DNA of 64,000 nt, taken from Hemibagrus wyckioides (taxonomy: Eukaryota > Chordata > Actinopteri > Siluriformes > Bagridae). The position numbers and the translations under genes were made by a program. Numbering within the stretch: position 1 is the stretch's first letter; every line of letters starts with the position of its first letter. Where the stretch lies: assembly GCF_019097595.1 (NCBI RefSeq), contig NC_080712.1:22316646-22380645 (forward strand), in the 5' to 3' direction. Under the pieces are notes generated by a model. The model had not been told where the DNA came from. It did not search any database and saw only the letters and a program-made list of their open reading frames with translations. Shown here piece by piece: positions 14,815 to 33,500 of the stretch.

Positions 14815-14819
<5 letters not shown>

Positions 14820-15654
14820 TGCTGAAACACAAACGTCAAATCTTCTTCCAAAAGACCTACCGAGAAACTTTATCACCATGGCAACCAGTAGCAAGAACGT
14901 CTACTGGCGACTTCATAGTACAGTGACTGGAGATTTCCAGTGATTAAATCACTGTATGTTTGAACATGTGATTTGAACATCCAGTATTTGGTATGTGAGG
15001 TAAACAAATTAAGAAGATGAACAAGACTTGACTTCCCTGTTGATGCTGCTGACATTGAGCTGTATTTCACTGGTGTAATCCAAACTTAACGAACTAACAC
15101 GTGGGTCTGTACTGTAAATAAATCAACTCGACTCAAATGTCAGTTTAAAAAATGTGTCCTTTGAATAGAAAGCTCAGGAATAAAACCAGTCTGTGGCTCG
15201 AATATATAGGCAACATCACTGTAGACAAGGATATCTGAATAGTAAATTAATAAATTGATAAATGAATGAATCATTTGTTGACTCCGGTACGGGAAACGCA
15301 GAAACAAATGAAGCATCACAGAGGTTTTATGTAAGGAATGAACTGGAATCATGGCTTTTTGAGCACATCTGCTCCAGATGGGAGAACATCTTCATGCTGA
15401 AAATGCTAAATATGGACCGCTGTACAGTTGAGTTATTTAACACAGAAAACAGGAGCACAACAGTTTGCATTGAGACTTAAAAATATCCTGTGCTTTGTTT
15501 GGAAGCTAGCGAACAGCATTGTCAGCCGAGACAAAAAGCCTCACAGTTCTATTAGAAGATAGCACATCATTGAGTCACTGTAATTACTCAAAGCTTGCCC
15601 ACATAAGGGCACTCGTGTTAATTAATTCCTTTTCTTACTTTTGCGTCTCTGCAG

Positions 15655-22322
<6,668 letters not shown>

Positions 22323-23115
22323 GGGCTGTGCGGTACTATCCAAACCCTCTGACTCGTTGGGGGGTCAGAGACAGGATCCAGCCACTCACCTCTCCAAACA
22401 CTGCAGTTTCTCATAAAAACAACATGATGGATTCTTTCTTCTTCACTAGATGATACGGTCCTCAAGAACTATCTCACTTCATATGTTTCTTTGGAGGTCA
22501 CTGTAGGACACCGTATTGGAAGGTCCTTTGGTCTTTAGGGAACAAACTGTCGAACCTCTCACGAGCACCTGTTGATCATTTTCAAGTAGGATTTTCTGAA
22601 ACGGACCTTCATGTGTTCTTGTGGGTCCTGTGTCTTTGTGTCTAGTTTGCCTTTTAATGAGTATTTAGAGCAGCATCACATCTTTCAGTTATGCAGACTG
22701 AGTGGTTAATATAGAGTCAGAAGCTGAATGTAGGCCCTGATTTACTAGTATAATTAATTTATTTCTAATTTCTAAGTGTCTCTAGGAGGCAGAACCACTA
22801 ACCTTGATTTGTTTTAACAGAACAATTTCTTAACCAAATGCTGAGTAATTTAAGATTTCCATTATTGTGCCACTGGACGGCTCGCAGTATTTCGGTATGG
22901 CCTCAGTTTTGATTCCTTTATTGGAATGACCTTGACATGAATATTGGTTTGCCATTCAGGTTACTATGTAAATGACAATGAAACATTTTCTCATTTGTCA
23001 CTGTTCACATATAGTTGACAGAGCACACATCCTATTTGTCTTTGTCTTACTGATGTGTACTTACTGCCCTAGTATTTCATTTGAAGTTTTGAAGCCACTG
23101 TAATCAGTCACAATT

Positions 23116-23146
<31 letters not shown>

Positions 23147-24480
23147 TGGTTCTTTAGTAATAGTAGTAAAATTAGAATTTCTTCACTTTCTCAAGTATAT
23201 GTTTACTATTAAAAGGTGTGATATTGACATTAACCCTTTTGTGGACAGTGTAAGCATGGTAACGTAAACCTATTTACTTCTTACTTGTGTTGCACATGAC
23301 AGACACAGGCACAGACAGGTTTTTGGCACTTTTCAGGCCAACTTCATTCATGATTTGAATGTATTTCTAATGAGACTCACTTAGTTCAACTCTCAGGATT
23401 TTCTGGTGGTCATAACTGTATATTTTAATTGTAATCTCTAGATTTCTTTGAATGGTTTGACTGCTTGTCTCTTGTCTATTTTGGGGGGGGGGGGTTGAGT
23501 AAATATTTAACAACTCGTGCCATTATACTTCACTCTACAAACTAATTCAAACTTCTTTAATCTTTCTTTCTTTCTTTTATTTTTGACAAAATGTAGCGAT
23601 ACTTCATTATATCATTGCTAATCAGCCTAGGAGTTTAATATTTGAATTCAGCCACACATCTTTTTGAGATAGGAAAGGAATAGAAAAACTTTCTTGGTTA
23701 TATTATAAATGATGACATGTTCAGGTGCCATTTAGTGTTCTTCTGGAAAATGAATAAGATTGTGGCCAGTAAGTTTTGGATAACACTTCCTACAACAACT
23801 TGATTTTATAATACAGTAAATGTAATCTTAGTTTTGTGTATGCCGAAATTCTTTATGATGTGTGAAATAAGACTTATGTATAGATATATATATGAACCTG
23901 CTCCTGAAGAGTGCAACTGCAAAAGCATGACATGTCTGCGAGTCCAGGAGCGCATAAATGGCCCTGCTCTATGAGTTCGAGATGCATTTGCGGTGTATTA
24001 TGAATACAAGCTTTTAGGAAGTGTTATTGAATTGTGGTTCATGTTTTTGGGTGTGTGAGTTGTTTTTTTTGTTTTTTTTAAACCACATTATATCATATTG
24101 GGCTGCATTTGGATGTATTTATGGAACTGAATGTTTCCTCATTTTTGCTGCTCATCCCAGTAAGATTATAGGTGCTCACTGTTGATTATCCCTTTAACTT
24201 AACTTTAATTCACTGTCACTGAAAATCTGTAGATGCACATATTTTCTTTGTCTCATTGTGACTCTAGAAATAATAGCTCCTATTGTAGCGTTGCTCTTTC
24301 TGTCTGTCATATTTATTCCTGAGCTCCTGATACGCATCTTTCACACTGCCTTCATCAGTGAAGAAAGTGTGCCTTGACAAGAAGTCCGAACCAGGTACAA
24401 AAATATATGTGAATGGTTAGAAATTGAACTCTAGAAGTTCAGATATAGAGTATTTACCAATAAAATATTTTAATACACAC
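22323..24480 (+). other. adss2 3' untranslated region (extent inferred) and flank
   Basis: This follows the stop codon directly and has no open frame of note. Candidate poly(A) signals on the + strand are ATTAAA at 23208-23213 and AATAAA at 24459-24464; I cannot tell which is used. A CA repeat (about 23117-23146) and a run of ten G (about 23484-23493) lie inside. Confidence 0.4.
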
Positions 24481-25215
24481 TCTTACACATTTTATATACA
24501 ATGATTTGAATCCTCTTAGAATCTTTGGATGCTTGTAAAAGTCCCTGTTTCCCTCAACAGCAACATTTTTTAATACGGCCAAGGGCATTAATAATGAATT
24601 AATTAATTAATCACTTGCCAACTATGTTCAATGGTGTAAGCTTTAAATCTCTAGGTGCATTTTATTTTCTTGCTCTTTTAAAATAGAAAGCCCTATTCTC
24701 CTGTCTCTAGTTGAGTCCATGGTTGCTAAAAAAAAAAGAGATTTCTCTTTGTATTGTTTCCTAATACTTACCATTGCTTATTCTGATCATTCAGCTAACG
24801 TGAGAAAGACAGGACAAGCTTTAAAATAATTACACTCTTTTTTTTTGTGCCGATGACTGCATGTTTGCACAACCATACACTGACCTCTGTTTTTCAAATG
24901 ATTTCTCTTGAATTTTCTACTGTATTGCTCCTGTTTGGTTGATCTTTAATATATGTATATACTGAATGCAGAGCCATATACTATCGGTCTTTTTGTCTGT
25001 GAAGGATGGTGTCATGTGCTTAGCTGTAGAAGACAGAGAACACCAGTAAGGGGTGCATGTTTTACTGGTGTGGTTTGTACAATACAGATCCAAATCTTTG
25101 TAGCTCAACCAATATTCAACTTACACAAAAGACAATTTTACTCCAAAATATTACTCAATAAATATGTAAGAAATGATCTTAAGTCTTTGAGCATCAACGT
25201 AACAAAACATACTGA

Positions 25216-25400
25216 AACATGTTCCAGTATGACTTGGCTCCAGTGCCCAAAGCAAGGTCTGTGAAAATAAGAGCCGGTGTGGAAGACATCAAGTGGCCTG
25301 CACAGAGCCCTGACCTCAACCCTACTGATCACCTATGGGATGAACTGAATGCTGACTCTCTGCCAATTTCACTTGTTACTTGTGTAATTGCTGCTTTATG
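25216..25400 (+). mobile_element. Tc1 transposase fragment
   Basis: The + strand frame reads APVPKARSVK, then GVEDIKWPAQSPDLNP and DHLWDELN, the C-terminal DDE-region signature of Tc1 transposases. An internal deletion has removed the residues between KARSVK and GVED, and frame similarity stops after DELN. I could not pair terminal repeats around it. It is a dead relic. Confidence 0.8.
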
Positions 25401-26007
25401 AACACCAGATAACTGCCAGGGGAATTGGGATCATGTGCATGCATGCTGAGACCGAAGTCAAGGTCTCAAGTGACCGTATGATGTAGTATTTGATATTAAT
25501 ACCAATTTCTAACAGTCATCAGTTCCTGGGACCTTCTCAGAGTTTCCGAATCCCGTTTTTAATGATCAGTCCTGGTGGTTATCCGGTTCATACTTAAGCA
25601 CACAACCATGTGGTAGTTTTTACTTTCTGGAGCAACATTTCTCTAATTAATGCAGGTTGTCCAGCCCATCTCTAGGCCCAGTTGATCCAACTGGGTGTCC
25701 ACCACCCAGTTGACCAGTCTTTGTTTAGACAGGGAACCTGCTTGTCTGCCTTCCATGGTCACCATTCAATCTAAATTCCAAATTGAAATCTATCTCTTGC
25801 ATTCAGGAGTGCATCTGGAACAGCTGGATCAGCCTTGAACCTGCTGTTCACTGGACAAGGGTGCCAAATATTTCTACCATAGTGTCTACAGTTTCCACCT
25901 TTGAGTATACAAGGCCTGTGTTCTTAGGGGTCTTACCTTTAGGACTGACTTTTGGACGGCTGGGTTGCAGTTCTCAATGTTCTTCAATCCAAGGCAAGTC
26001 TAGAGGG

Positions 26008-26360
26008 GTGTGACATCCTCAGCTGGGACTGTAAGGTAGAGCGACATGTCCAGCTGAGCAAGGTGGAGGCACGACTTCCCCAGCTGGGCATAGAGAGGAG
26101 GCAACATCCTCAACAGAGCAGGGAGCCAGTGTGACAACATCAGCCAGGCAGGGAGGTCGGGGCGGCAACCCCAGCTGAGCCTGGAGGCGGGGAGACGTCC
26201 CCAGCTGAGCACAGAGGCGGGGAAACGTCTCCAGCAGAGCAGGGACACAAGGAGATGTCCCCAGCTGAGAGAGAGGCGGGGCAACATCCTCAGCTTGAAG
26301 CCATCAGTTGGGCAGGGAGGCAGAACGACCTTCTCTGTAGGGCAGGGAGGGAGGGTGACA
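26008..26360. repeat. Degenerate minisatellite, period about 30 bp
   Basis: Roughly eleven units share the core ccccagctgagc, followed by a purine-rich stretch such as ggaggcggggaga. The spacing stays near 30 bp, so the - strand reads as a loose 10-residue repeat (LSWGRLPAS-like) in one open frame. The units differ at many positions. The regular spacing has no unique spacers, so it is not a CRISPR array. I know of no gene for it. Confidence 0.75.
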
Positions 26361-26501
26361 ATCCCTGATCAGGGTTTGTGCAGTCTCTTCCCACCATTTT
26401 GTCAACATATGTTAGGGTTGATGTTATGGAGGTCTGGGGAGGAGTTGTCCATGGTGGAGATGACAGTTTTTGAATGAACAAAAGAACAGTTCTTGACTAA
26501 C

Positions 26502-27356
26502 TACAATTAGGGCCAAAGGTTTATATACACCTAGGCTAACCAAGTCTCACAAGTATTTCACAACTTCACACATTTCACGTTCCCATATATTTCTTTTGAC
26601 AAGTCATTTATAGCATCTAATTTGTTTGCATCACAGATAAATTTTAAACTTTATATTAGTCTCTCTATTGACTGTCTCTTTAAACAATATGGATGGTGAC
26701 TTGTAGATTCGCCAGTTATCATACCTAAGAGTGGCTTTATAATTATGTGGCTTTATTTAACAAAACTACCTTAAGAGCCAGTGCCTTTTTGTCCTTGATA
26801 CCAAGCAACTTAGCTAAAATCTCAGATAAAAATCACAGACCTCCACAATTTCTGAACAAGTAAATGTACTGAGAGCATCTGTAAAAACACTCAGATCCTG
26901 ATGACTTCACAAACATTGCATTGTTCAGAAAATAGGCACAAATGTACCTCCAGGGATGACCAAACTGACCAAGACAATGATAAAGGATCTGGTTAAAGAG
27001 TTCTAGGTATCATGTACCAAAGTATGTCTATTCACTATTAAGAGAGGCCTACATTACCTTGGTCTGTAAGACTGTCACTCAAGGAACAAGCCTTTCCTCG
27101 AAGACTGGCATAAAAAAAAAAACCCTAGGCTAAAGTTTGCAGGTGAGCAACATGTTGCCTTTTGGAGATGAAGCACAAGCTGAACCACTTGGCTCTATAG
27201 ATCAGTGCAGCGTATGGATTGCCTCTAATAGAAATGGAGTAGATGTACCCTTGACTTAACACAGGATATGTATGGTAACCTGAATTGTGTTGTGAGAAGA
27301 AACAGAGATTGCACGTCTTTAGTCTAGGTGTATGTAAACATTCGACCTGAACTGTA
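26502..27356. mobile_element. Fossil Tc1-like transposon, 855 bp
   Basis: Inverted ends are visible: the left end reads TACAATTAGGGCCAAAGG and then tttatatacacctagg, and the right end reads cctaggtgtatgtaaaca-type sequence ending ttcgacctgaactgta. Both ends start and finish with TA. The interior holds only fragments with stops where a transposase would be, for example near 26965-27060. The copy is inactive. Confidence 0.72.
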
Positions 27357-27899
27357 GCAGAAAGTGCAGATAGGAAGTATGAATTCTACTCATACAGGCA
27401 GAACGGAGCTCACAGGACTGTTTTACCAGCTTTGGAGGACAGGTAACCTGTTGCTCTGACTGTAGTTACAAGCTAACCCTAACCCTAGACATGACGTCTA
27501 CTGTGTATACAAGGTGAGAATAGGGAAGCGAAAAATAACCATATTGAGACAGGATTTATATCAAATATTACATCTTAGTCACTTCACTTGGTTAAAAATT
27601 TCAGCATGTTTGCACATGCACAAGAAGTTATTATTTCCAGACAAATTCATGAGTGGTTTTTTATGAGCACCAAGAAAAAGCCAAACATGTTACATGGCCT
27701 CTTAGTCACTAGTCCTAAAGATAACTGGATCTTAATGAGATTTTCTGGAGAACAGAGTGTGAAGTGAAATGCTATTCCTGCCACTGCTTAAACTAGGGCT
27801 TTTCTTCTAAGGAAAGAAATCGCTCAGTACATCTGTAAGTGTGAAAATAACTGACTAGGACTGCTCTTTGTCATTTCATTGTTTTGGGTTTCCATTATT

Positions 27900-28231
27900 T
27901 TGTTCACATGTTTGTATCTTGCATTACAGTAGCTATATACAGTATAAAGTTGGGTCCAAAATTCTGAGATACACTATCCCCCAGATCTACATCAAACTCA
28001 CTCATCCATGTCTTTATGGACCTTGCTTTGTGCACTGGTGTACAGTCACGTTGGAACAGGAAGGGGTCATCCCCGAACTGTTCCCACAAGGTTGGGAGCA
28101 GGAAATTGTCCAAAATGTCTTGGTATGCTGAAGCATTAAGAGTTCCTTTCACTGGAACTAAGGGGTCAATCCCAACCCCTGAAAAACAACACCTGAATTC
28201 AATGATTTGGAGGGGTGTCCCAAAACACTAG
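27900..28231 (-). mobile_element. Truncated Tc1-like element, same family as the copy at 11667
   Basis: On the - strand 28152 to about 27980 reads KGTLNASAYQDILDNF, LPTLWEQFGDDPFLFQ and PVHKARSIKTWMSEF, a mid-transposase segment. The end at about 28165-28229 carries the terminal repeat seen at 11667-12098 (aacccctgaaaaacaacacc, ggaggggtgtcccaaaac) but stops before the CACTATATTGCC tip. The opposite end is missing. A stretch at 28016-28231 repeats the right end of the other copy almost base for base. Confidence 0.8.
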
Positions 28232-28880
28232 TCGGGATTTTGCACTATTTCTAGCTCCCTATTTAAATGTAAGTGTGTGATATTGATCATGATAACTGCT
28301 CTGTACAAACACTCAGATTATCCTCATGTCTAATGTCTTCTACTGAAACACGTGTTCAGACGACACTATGTCCGATCTAGAACAGATCATGAGATTTTGT
28401 CCACACTTTTGTGGAGTCCATGCCAGCTCGAGTCTCACACACATCTCATTAAGGCAAAAAAAAAAAAAGGAGACGAAACTAATACTAATCAACTCTGAAA
28501 CTCATAGAAACATTCTGCTTTTTACTCAAGTTGTTGTCAATAATCTCATTTGTAATGAACTCAGATTTGTGGACCCCATTGTATATATATATATATATAT
28601 ATCACTTGAAAAGTTTTTATGACTAACAGGGAACTGATTATAATCACCACCAGGTGGAGATAGCTGCTTGAAAATAAACATTAAATGACACCAGTTTCCT
28701 GCCCCTGATTTTATTTCGAGTCTGCATCGAGCTAATAAAGCTGTGTTTTTGACTGATTTCATTAGCAATAGATTAATTCTTCAGTGATTATTTACTTATA
28801 TTTTATTCTCATATTTTTTGGGAGGGCTTATTGGTCTGATTCCACAGTTTATATTATAGGTTATAGTGGCTTAAATTGGA

Positions 28881-28951
28881 TATTATTATTATTATTATTA
28901 TTATTTATTATTATTACTGTTTTATTTTATTTTTTTCATTCAAGAACAGAG

Positions 28952-28987
<36 letters not shown>

Positions 28988-28988
28988 T
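28881..28988. repeat. Inverted pair of ATT and AAT trinucleotide arrays
   Basis: A (TAT)n tract at 28881-28916 is followed 37 bases later by a (TAA)n tract at 28953-28988. The two are mutually complementary and could pair as a long hairpin. Confidence 0.88.
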
Positions 28989-29636
28989 AGTGGTGTAGTG
29001 ACAGATTCAACTTATTTGCAGAAAAAGTACTGGAGAAAAGTGCAATAAAGATGTCAACTATTACTGTTGTCAACTAAACTGTGAGTATAATGTAATGTAT
29101 AAATCACATGACATCTCTAATATCTGTAAACAAACATTTCAGAAGCATAGTGCTCCCTCTTTAACTTCCATCCACGGAATGTAAAGTGAATTTTTCAAGC
29201 CGGTTAAAACCCAGCAATAATTTGTTGACTGACTTGGCTATGAAGACGGATATAAATGTACGCATACTGTATGTGAGATGAGGTAGGAGGTGAGGAATAT
29301 GGTGAGAATGATGAAAAGGCGGCTTTTCTTCCTGATAACCGTAGACAGTGTAGACTGAAGGTGTCGATTGCTCATTCAGTCATTAAATATTCATAACACT
29401 TGGAAGAAGATAAGATTTGTACCAAAAATGTTGATGGAATTCTACCTCATTATTATGGGAATATGGAACTATGGATATTTAACAAATAGTGATGGTTTGT
29501 GTCCAGCTATGATGAAAAATTAGCACGAGGTTATGAGCAATTGATAGAAATTTGAATGATGAATTTGTATTTTTGTATTTGTATCTTTCTATAGAATTTC
29601 AATCCAGTGGACTGTTTGCTTGTAATGTTTTTATTT

Positions 29637-29637
29637 G

Positions 29638-29727
<90 letters not shown>
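29637..29727. repeat. (ATCT)n microsatellite
   Basis: About 22 perfect units of tatc start at gatc and decay into tattataattatctatc. Confidence 0.97.
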
Positions 29728-30285
29728 TATAATTATCTATCTATTATTACAATTTAATTATTTTGGACACAGTGGGTGTTAATTGTGTGCTTTAAATGTT
29801 TGAATTTCTTTATATTTTCCTCAGAATGATACATGAGAGCTCCTGATTTCACAGGGTACATGTAAATCCCATAATACTATTATTATAAAATTATTAATAG
29901 AGAAAAAATGCATACCTAAAAGTATATAAATACTGTATGGCATCCGAAACATTTCAAAAGATGATTTTCTGGAGCATTATTAATTACACTGTACGTTTAA
30001 TTCATTCATTTAAGATCCCTGATTTAATTCACACCACTGTGTTGCCCTTAATTGAGCCATAAAACCTGGAAAAATGTCTAATAACTGCTCAGCAAAATGC
30101 AAACACTTTTATCTTTGTTTCTTCAAGTTGCATAAATTAACATGACATTAAGGAAATAACAATGAGGTGTTAAGGTAAAGTAAGTTTTTGCTAATTAATG
30201 AATAGAAGTGAACTCATTAACTACATAAACATACTTTATGTTGATTTATTTTATAACATAATTTCGGAAGTTGCCTTTCCGTTAT

Positions 30286-30530
30286 TCTCAGCTCCATCGT
30301 CTCTGGTTCTCTGTGTCTGTATGGGTTTCTTACATTGTTTTCCAGTTTCCTCCCACCACCACCACAAGTATATAGGCTACACTAAATTGCTTCTAGGTGT
30401 GAACAAGTGTGTGAATGTGTATAGTGCATGATTCCCAGCTCTTCCAGGGTGTTTGTCCACCTCACATCCAGTGTCCACTGCACACGTTCTGGTCCTACTG
30501 CGAACAATGTGATTATTGAAGATGAATGAA
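30286..30530 (-). repeat. Dispersed teleost repeat, reverse copy
   Basis: Landmarks in order are cagtttcctcccaccacc, ctaaattgcttctaggtgtg, ccagggtgtttgtccacctc and gaagatgaatgaa. This is the reverse complement of the layout seen at 38391-38657 and of a very common fish interspersed repeat. No coding is expected. Confidence 0.7.
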
Positions 30531-33500
30531 ATTCAGCATTCAAGTATTTTTAGCCTTGTGTATTTTTTTTATTAGAAAGCATAACCCAGTACACACACAC
30601 ACTTATACACACACAAAGGGCCCCTGTCTGGTGTGGCGATCTGGTCAGAGCCTGAGGAATGGGTCAGGACAGAGCCAGCTCTGTTTGTGTGTGTGTGTGT
30701 GTGTGCGCGAGAAACCCTCATTAGAGCAGATGTGCTGCTGCTGTGATGGCTGCTGCTTCCTTCCTCTGGCCTGAGAAGACAGGCAGCTGCTGAGCAAAGG
30801 GCCAGCGTCTGATCCCTGACCCCAACCTCTACCTCTGAAAAAGCCCGAGCCCTGCCAGATGGGGGTCAGCAGAGCAATGGGGGTTGGGATAGGGCGAGGC
30901 GGAGAGCTGTTTATGAGTTTGGAGCACTGGCTGTTGCTTTTTGGGGTGGAAACTGGTGAAGTTGGTGTGTGTGTGTGTGTGTGTGTGGGGCAGGAGGGGG
31001 CTGGGGTTAGGCCTGTAGTGGAGGGGGGTTATGGCAGCAACACATGGCTCAGAAAAACATTAGGCACAAGTGGTTTGTTGAGTGGTTTGGGTGGTGTGTG
31101 TGTGTGTGTAGGGGGGATTCAGTTGGCACACTCATTCTAACACTTTTGTATTTGTTCTTGAAGTCACCATAACCATGCAGTTAATTATCACAAAAAAAAT
31201 AATACACAGGAAATCTTTGTAAAAAAAAAAATAAATAAAAATAATAATCTTAAGCACAGGCGTACTGATTGCTTTTGATCATTTGACTCTTGTCAAAGTA
31301 TTTAAAATGCATGTCTTGCATATTTTTGACATATTTTCAGGATAATAGTCCCCAGTTTCACACTAAGTGCTCCATTATGCATAATCTAACAAAGCAATAA
31401 TGAGTGTACATAAAGATTTACAATATGGCCATCATGGGTGGAACTCCAGGCACTGAAGCACACACACACTCACACTCACTCACACACATGCACAGTGTGA
31501 TTCATCCCGCTGTGGCGTCCAGTGAGTCAGCCATCCACCTCATGGCCCAGCAGCAGTGGGAGCTCTGCCTGGACATTTGCTCCTCCATGTCTCCAGAATG
31601 GACAGGTGTTGGCGTCAGCAGTGTCCAGACTCGTTTCAGCAGCTGCTGCATGCTTTCTAACGCACACACTTAGCAGCACAACTCCCCCGGCTGACAGATG
31701 TAGTCACACCACCCAGCTAGCTTTATGGAGCCCTGGCTGTTTTGACTTTAAATATTTGCCCAGGAGGGACTTGCCGTGTTTGGCCATGGCTGGAGGAGCT
31801 GCATGGTTGGGCGTAGCTGCAGGAAAATCCACACCCCACACTGGCCAACCTTGAGACATATGAACTGGAATAAAGCTCTGGAGCTTTGCAAAGGTGTGAA
31901 GCTATACCGAATTGAGACCGAATTACCATAGAACATATTCAGCCATAATAAAGACAAGATTCCTGTCTTTAAATGAATGGTTATGGAAGCAAACAGAGGA
32001 AAGATGCCAAGCTAAATTCCCTAATGGCGTCTGAATCGGTTGCTGTTCTTACTTTGAAGAACTTGTGTCTACTCGGTTATGTGCAACATCTCTACCTGTA
32101 AATGGATCCACATCCATACCACTAGATTGACCTGATGCTGCTTGACCAAGCAAAAGTAACTTCTGAACATCAGACTTGCCTTACCAGTGAACCAAAGGCA
32201 TCTAGAGTACAGAAGCCAGATATTCACGATACATCCACTGTGGCATATCACACTCATTTCATTTTGTTGCTCTTTTCATTTATAAGTAATTGTGATAAGA
32301 ACATGCATGCATTTTCAACACGATTATTCAGCTGTTTGATAGAATTGGTTGTAGTGGAGGGGAAATAAATTCCAAGGGTACCCCTGGAGAAAGAAACTAA
32401 TCCAGCTGGATTTGGACAGAGCACCATGAAAAGCACCTTGTTCCACCATCTGGGCACACATGCTCCCATCCCATTAAGGTGCCACATTAAGGTGCAGCTA
32501 ATTGCGAGAGGCAGCCGACAGGAGTGCAACCTGCAATACTTTCTTACTGTCCAAAAAGTGGGAGAGGAGACTAGAGAGAGAGAGAGAGAGAGTGAGTGGG
32601 AGAGAGAGAGTAGGAAAAAGAGAGAAACTTTCCTTGCACAGTGAATTTATCTTGAAACCCTGCTTCTAAGGACTGCCAAACAGATGCCAGTAGAATTGCC
32701 TTTCCTTTCTCCCTCTCCCCCTGCAATCTAAGTATGGCGCCCATATGGTAGCAGCTGAGGGGAGTGATTGTTGGTATTGTTCACTTTGTCAGCGGTCCTG
32801 GCCAATGCGGGAGTGCTAATGATAATGCTGTGTGCAGATGTGTGCTGGATTCAGACGCTCGTTAGACACTCGAGGGAGTTGAGCAGCCCTGCTCGCTCAC
32901 ACCGGCCTTGCTATCCGAGGTCACTCAAGCAGACCGGGAGGACGGGGCAAGAGAAGTGCACCCTGTATGTACCCGCTGCGTATCCCAGGGTCGCTTTCCT
33001 CACACGTTTTAGTCACTCATGCTACGCTTAAATGTTATGTTAAATGTTATTTTACATGTGGGCTTTGTGAAAGAGCCGCTTGAACACAAATGGTCCTTTT
33101 TGACTTTGGCATAGCTATTCGACCAAAGGCATGCTGGGAAGCCACGGGCATTACTGAGGCTGTTGCAAGAGATCACGTGTTTCTGAAGCCCACATACAGT
33201 ACATACCGCCGAAAGCAGAGCTGTGCTAGATGCAGACGCTCGCTTATGTTTAGAATTAGAGATCGTAACCGAGTGCCAAAGCACAGTTCATGAGCACATA
33301 GTCATGAGGCCAAAAGCTGTGCAGGATTGGGAACCAAACCAATCATAACTACTTAGACTTCGTTTCTAACCACAGATTCACCCTTGTTAATTAGCTGACA
33401 AGTTGAATCAGGTAAGATTCCTCGAGGTAGATTGTTCATCAGCAAGACAGAAAGCTAAACTCTGCTGTGCTTGCAATCACCACAGTAGTGACAACTAAGA

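Larger units (their letters stand above)
6720..15654 (+). other. Remainder of adss2 intron 1 (no exon found)
   Basis: This AT-rich unique sequence lies between the array and the first adss2 exon in the window. I looked for the missing N-terminal coding exon, which should encode the GDEGKGK P-loop motif, and found nothing like it on the + strand. It holds a 20-bp tandem repeat (10081-10166), a Tc1-like element (11667-12098), a degenerate interspersed repeat with an embedded CA array (12778-12930) and a TA array (about 14725-14814). Apart from these I see no gene, RNA or clear regulatory module. Short open frames here lack any family resemblance. Confidence 0.7.

Noticed and set aside
14677..14943. 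Open frame with a long IY repeat
   Set aside because: It is made by the (TA)n array.
26008..26360. CRISPR-like regular spacing
   Set aside because: Repeat and spacer cannot be told apart, units are degenerate throughout, and the genome is a vertebrate's.
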